A stretch of DNA of 64,000 nt from assembly GCF_015351245.1 (NCBI RefSeq), contig NZ_JADKSO010000001.1:682001-746000 (forward strand), read 5' to 3'. The DNA comes from Rathayibacter sp. VKM Ac-2879 (lineage in GTDB: Bacteria > Actinomycetota > Actinomycetes > Actinomycetales > Microbacteriaceae). The position numbers were made by a program, and so were the translations under genes. Positions 61,891-64,000 of the stretch are shown piece by piece. Numbering within the stretch: position 1 is the first letter of the stretch; each line of letters opens with the position of its first letter. A model generated the notes under the pieces. That model was given only the letters and a program-made list of their open reading frames with translations, had not been told where the DNA came from and searched no databases.

Positions 61891-62229
61891 ATGACCGACG
61901 ATGCTGGCGCTCCGCAGTCTCCTCCCGCCTTCGCGGCACCGCTCGGCGAGCCGTCGGCGGAGCCTCCCCCGCTCGCACCGGTCCGGCCGCCGCTCAACCC
62001 GCTCGCCGTGGCCGCGCTGGTCTGCGGCATCCTCGGGCTCGCGCCGGCTGCGATCGTGCTCGGCCATGTGTCCTTCGCTCAGGCCGGTCGTCGGGCGCAG
62101 CGGGGGAGGGGCCTCGCCGCCGCGGGGTTCCTTCTCGGCTACCTGGTGCTCGTGCTGGCCGTCCTCGGGTGGTTCGGCTACGCGGCTTTCGTGTCGGGGC
62201 TCCGCGACGACGGATACCTGCCCGCGTGA
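61891..62229 (+). CDS. Small DUF4190-type membrane protein
   Basis: A 112-residue protein: a 35-residue Pro-rich N-terminus, then two helices joined by HVSFAQAGRRAQRGRGLAAA, a DUF4190-like loop. GAGGAGG precedes the ATG at 61891. It lies 52 nt after the first copy and has only weak identity to it outside the loop. Confidence 0.72.
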   Translation: MTDDAGAPQSPPAFAAPLGEPSAEPPPLAPVRPPLNPLAVAALVCGILGLAPAAIVLGHVSFAQAGRRAQRGRGLAAAGFLLGYLVLVLAVLGWFGYAAFVSGLRDDGYLPA

Positions 62230-62270
62230 GCGAGCCCGGTCTCTGGCCCCTCGGCCACCCGCTCGATAGC

Positions 62271-62276
62271 TAGGAT
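62271..62276 (+). promoter_or_regulatory. -10 box of a leaderless promoter for gene 62284
   Basis: TAGGAT, 7 nt before the ATG at 62284. Confidence 0.5.
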
Positions 62277-62283
62277 CGGGGCC

Positions 62284-62877
62284 ATGAGCGACAGCACACA
62301 GCCCGGCTCCGACGCCTCCCGCGACTCCACTCCCACCCCGCCGACGCCCCCGGCTCCTCCCGTTCCGCCGGCTCCGCCCGTGCCTCCCGTCCCGCCTGCG
62401 CAGAGCGGCGAGACCCTCGGGGGAGCCCCCGGTGGGCAGGAGGACCGCGACGGCACCCCGCCCGCCTACGGAAACCCCGTTCCGCCCGCCCCGCCGCAGT
62501 ACGCCTCCGCCCCGCCCCAGTACCCGAGCGCACCACCGCAGTACCCCGGCGCCGCGCCTCAGTACGGCTCAGCGCCGCCGCAGTACGCCCCGCAGGGGCC
62601 CGTGGTGCCGAAGACGCTGAGTGTCGTGGGCATGGTCCTCGGGATCGTCGGCGTGCTCATCTCGATCTTCGGCTGGGGCTTCGGTTTCATCCTCTCGGCG
62701 CCCGCCGTCGTGTTGGGCTTCCTCGGACGCCGCCGGGAGCCGGGAGCACGCGGCTTCGCGCTCGCGGCGATCATCACCGGCTTCGTCGGCATCCTCATCT
62801 CGCTGATCTACCTGGCCGTCACGATCGTGATCTTCGTGGTCGCGTTCGGGTCAGGGGTGTCCTCGAGCCGTTACTGA
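62284..62877 (+). CDS. Pro-rich DUF4190-like membrane protein
   Basis: A 197-residue protein. The N-terminal 105 residues are low-complexity, with Pro-x-Pro repeats then five copies of a PPQY or APQY unit. The C-terminal part has two membrane helices and a FLGRRREPGARGFALAAI loop similar to the two upstream genes. It starts 7 nt after a -10 box. The cytoplasmic or surface Tyr/Pro repeats could mediate protein binding; function unknown. Confidence 0.72.
   Translation: MSDSTQPGSDASRDSTPTPPTPPAPPVPPAPPVPPVPPAQSGETLGGAPGGQEDRDGTPPAYGNPVPPAPPQYASAPPQYPSAPPQYPGAAPQYGSAPPQYAPQGPVVPKTLSVVGMVLGIVGVLISIFGWGFGFILSAPAVVLGFLGRRREPGARGFALAAIITGFVGILISLIYLAVTIVIFVVAFGSGVSSSRY
62485..62586 (+). repeat. PPQY codon repeats
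   Basis: About five imperfect copies of a 15-24-nt unit encoding (A/P)PQY, within the gene at 62284. Confidence 0.7.
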
Positions 62878-62895
62878 CCGCGGTCTCGCCGGGCG

Positions 62896-64000
62896 TCAGT
62901 CGTGACGCTCGGCGAGCAGAGCCCGGTGGCGTCCCCGAATCCGCGTGAGGATGAGGACGGCGCTGCCGCGGCCGGAGAGCCCGAGCTTGCGGCGGAAGCG
63001 CGCGGGGTCGACGTCGACTCCGCGTTTCTTGATCTCGAGCACGCCGATACCGCGAGCGCGTAGCTCCTTCGCAAGGGTGCGCTCGTCGAGGGGCAGCTCG
63101 GCCAGCACGCGGAAGCTCCGCAGGAACGGCGAGGAGGCCGGCTCGTCTCCCGTGAGGTAGGCGATACCGCTCGAGAGCATCCGCGAGCCGCTCGTTCGGG
63201 CGAGCTCGCCGAGCAGGCGCGCGCGGATCGCCGAGCCGTCCGGTTCGTGGACGAACGCGCCGAGTTCGCCGACTTCTTCGTCGTCGCTGTCGGCCGCGGC
63301 GGTCAGCTCCACCGTCCGGCCCGCCCCCAGGAGGAGCGCGGAGCGGCGCACTCCCTCGCGCGCGAGCGCACCGAACCACAGCCCCGTCTCGACCAGCTCG
63401 CCGTCCACCGACACCCACTGAGCCTCGGCATCCGGCGGAAGGCGGTCCCGGTCGAAGCCGGGGCCCAGCTTCACACCCACCGGCCGATCGCGCGCGAGTC
63501 CGAAGGCGAAGTCGAGTGAGGGGGAGTAGTCGTCCGGATCGTCGAGGCGACGCGTCTCGCGGTGCCCGCTCGTCCGGCGGGCCGGGTCGAGGTAGACGGC
63601 GTCGTATCCGTCGAGGTCGAACGACGTCGCATCGCCGTGCACCGCCTGCGCGGAGGGGAAGGGAGCGAGGTTGAAGCTCGCCAGCGTCGCGGTGACTTCG
63701 TCGGAGTCAACCGCCGTCACCGCGAGATCGATCGCGGCCATCGCGAGCGCGTCTCCTCCGATGCCGCTTCCGAGATCGGCCACCCGGCTCGCGCCTGCCG
63801 CGGCGAAGCGCCCGGCGTGCAGGGCGGCGACTCGGAGGCGCGTCGCCTGCTCGAGGCCCGCGTCGGTGAAGAGCATCGACCGGGCGAACTCGCCGAACTT
63901 CGTCTCCGCCTTGGTGCGCAGACGCGCCTGGGTGAGCACTGCGGCGACCAGGGTGGGGGAGTGGCCCGCCGATCGCAGTCGCGCCACGGCTCGGACGAGA
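62896..64000 (-). CDS. THUMP-like SAM-dependent methyltransferase, partial at the window edge
   Basis: At least 368 residues; the frame is still open at 64000, so the N-terminus is missing. VADLGSGIGGDALAMA is the SAM-binding motif, DGYDAVYLDPARRTSG the conserved catalytic-side segment, and the C-terminal LEIKKRGVDVDPARFRRKL belongs to the THUMP-like domain. The gene probably methylates RNA or a small molecule; relatives are annotated only as class I methyltransferases. It is convergent with the DUF4190-like gene at 62284. Confidence 0.82.
   Translation of the reverse strand, partial: LVRAVARLRSAGHSPTLVAAVLTQARLRTKAETKFGEFARSMLFTDAGLEQATRLRVAALHAGRFAAAGASRVADLGSGIGGDALAMAAIDLAVTAVDSDEVTATLASFNLAPFPSAQAVHGDATSFDLDGYDAVYLDPARRTSGHRETRRLDDPDDYSPSLDFAFGLARDRPVGVKLGPGFDRDRLPPDAEAQWVSVDGELVETGLWFGALAREGVRRSALLLGAGRTVELTAAADSDDEEVGELGAFVHEPDGSAIRARLLGELARTSGSRMLSSGIAYLTGDEPASSPFLRSFRVLAELPLDERTLAKELRARGIGVLEIKKRGVDVDPARFRRKLGLSGRGSAVLILTRIRGRHRALLAERHD

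Overview
The window is about 70% G+C and carries the core transcription and translation gene block of a high-GC actinobacterium. Protein sequences, frequent GTG/TTG starts and very dense ribosomal operons fit Microbacteriaceae. A Rathayibacter/Clavibacter-like genus is my guess, but the genus cannot be fixed from this window. I see no rRNA, tRNA, CRISPR array, insertion sequence or prophage.

Layout: (a) 67-957, a spermidine-synthase-like methyltransferase on the minus strand. (b) 1328-8786, rpoB-rpoC, both with TTG starts. (c) 8990-17310, an accessory block: secreted lipase-like hydrolase, two convergent TetR-family regulators, a second spermidine-synthase-like protein, a HAD-like protein, a three-gene polar amino acid ABC importer and two small membrane proteins. 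(d) 17666-22219, the str operon rpsL-rpsG-fusA-tuf. (e) 22366-24496, a fructosamine-kinase-like protein, a small MT0933-type protein and a bacterial type IB topoisomerase. (f) 24944-31626, the S10 and first half of the spc cluster, rpsJ to rplE. (g) 31902-37515, rpsH to rplO, then secY-adk-map; rpsN is absent from its usual place between rplE and rpsH, and a terminator plus a promoter sit there instead. (h) 37538-45467, a phosphotransferase island: MtlR-type activator, orphan EIIB-like protein, HPr, enzyme I, mannitol EIICB, EIIA and mannitol-1-phosphate dehydrogenase. (i) 45445-46158, signal peptidase I. (j) 46406-49561, the alpha cluster infA-rpmJ-rpsM-rpsK-rpoA-rplQ. (k) 49747-51829, truA between two related lipoproteins. 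(l) 52006-54394, rplM-rpsI-glmM. (m) 54416-61468, coaA (minus), then glmS-acpS-alr-tsaE-tsaB-rimI-tsaD. (n) 61581-62877, three small membrane proteins of DUF4190 type. (o) 62896-64000, a methyltransferase running off the right edge.

The genes serve transcription (core RNA polymerase), translation (ribosomal proteins, EF-G, EF-Tu, IF-1, pseudouridine and t6A tRNA modification), protein export and N-terminal processing (SecY, LepB, Map), wall precursor supply (GlmS, GlmM, Alr), cofactor supply (CoaA, AcpS) and mannitol uptake.

The most interesting non-coding signals are: a 17-nt sequence shared immediately downstream of the -10 boxes of infA and rplM, each followed by two hairpins; a widespread arrangement in which a TAnnnT hexamer lies 6-8 nt upstream of the start codon, implying leaderless mRNAs for about a dozen genes; a 23-nt near-perfect palindrome abutting a promoter upstream of a TetR gene; and long hairpins between fusA/tuf, rplO/secY, mtlA/mtlF and rplE/rpsH.
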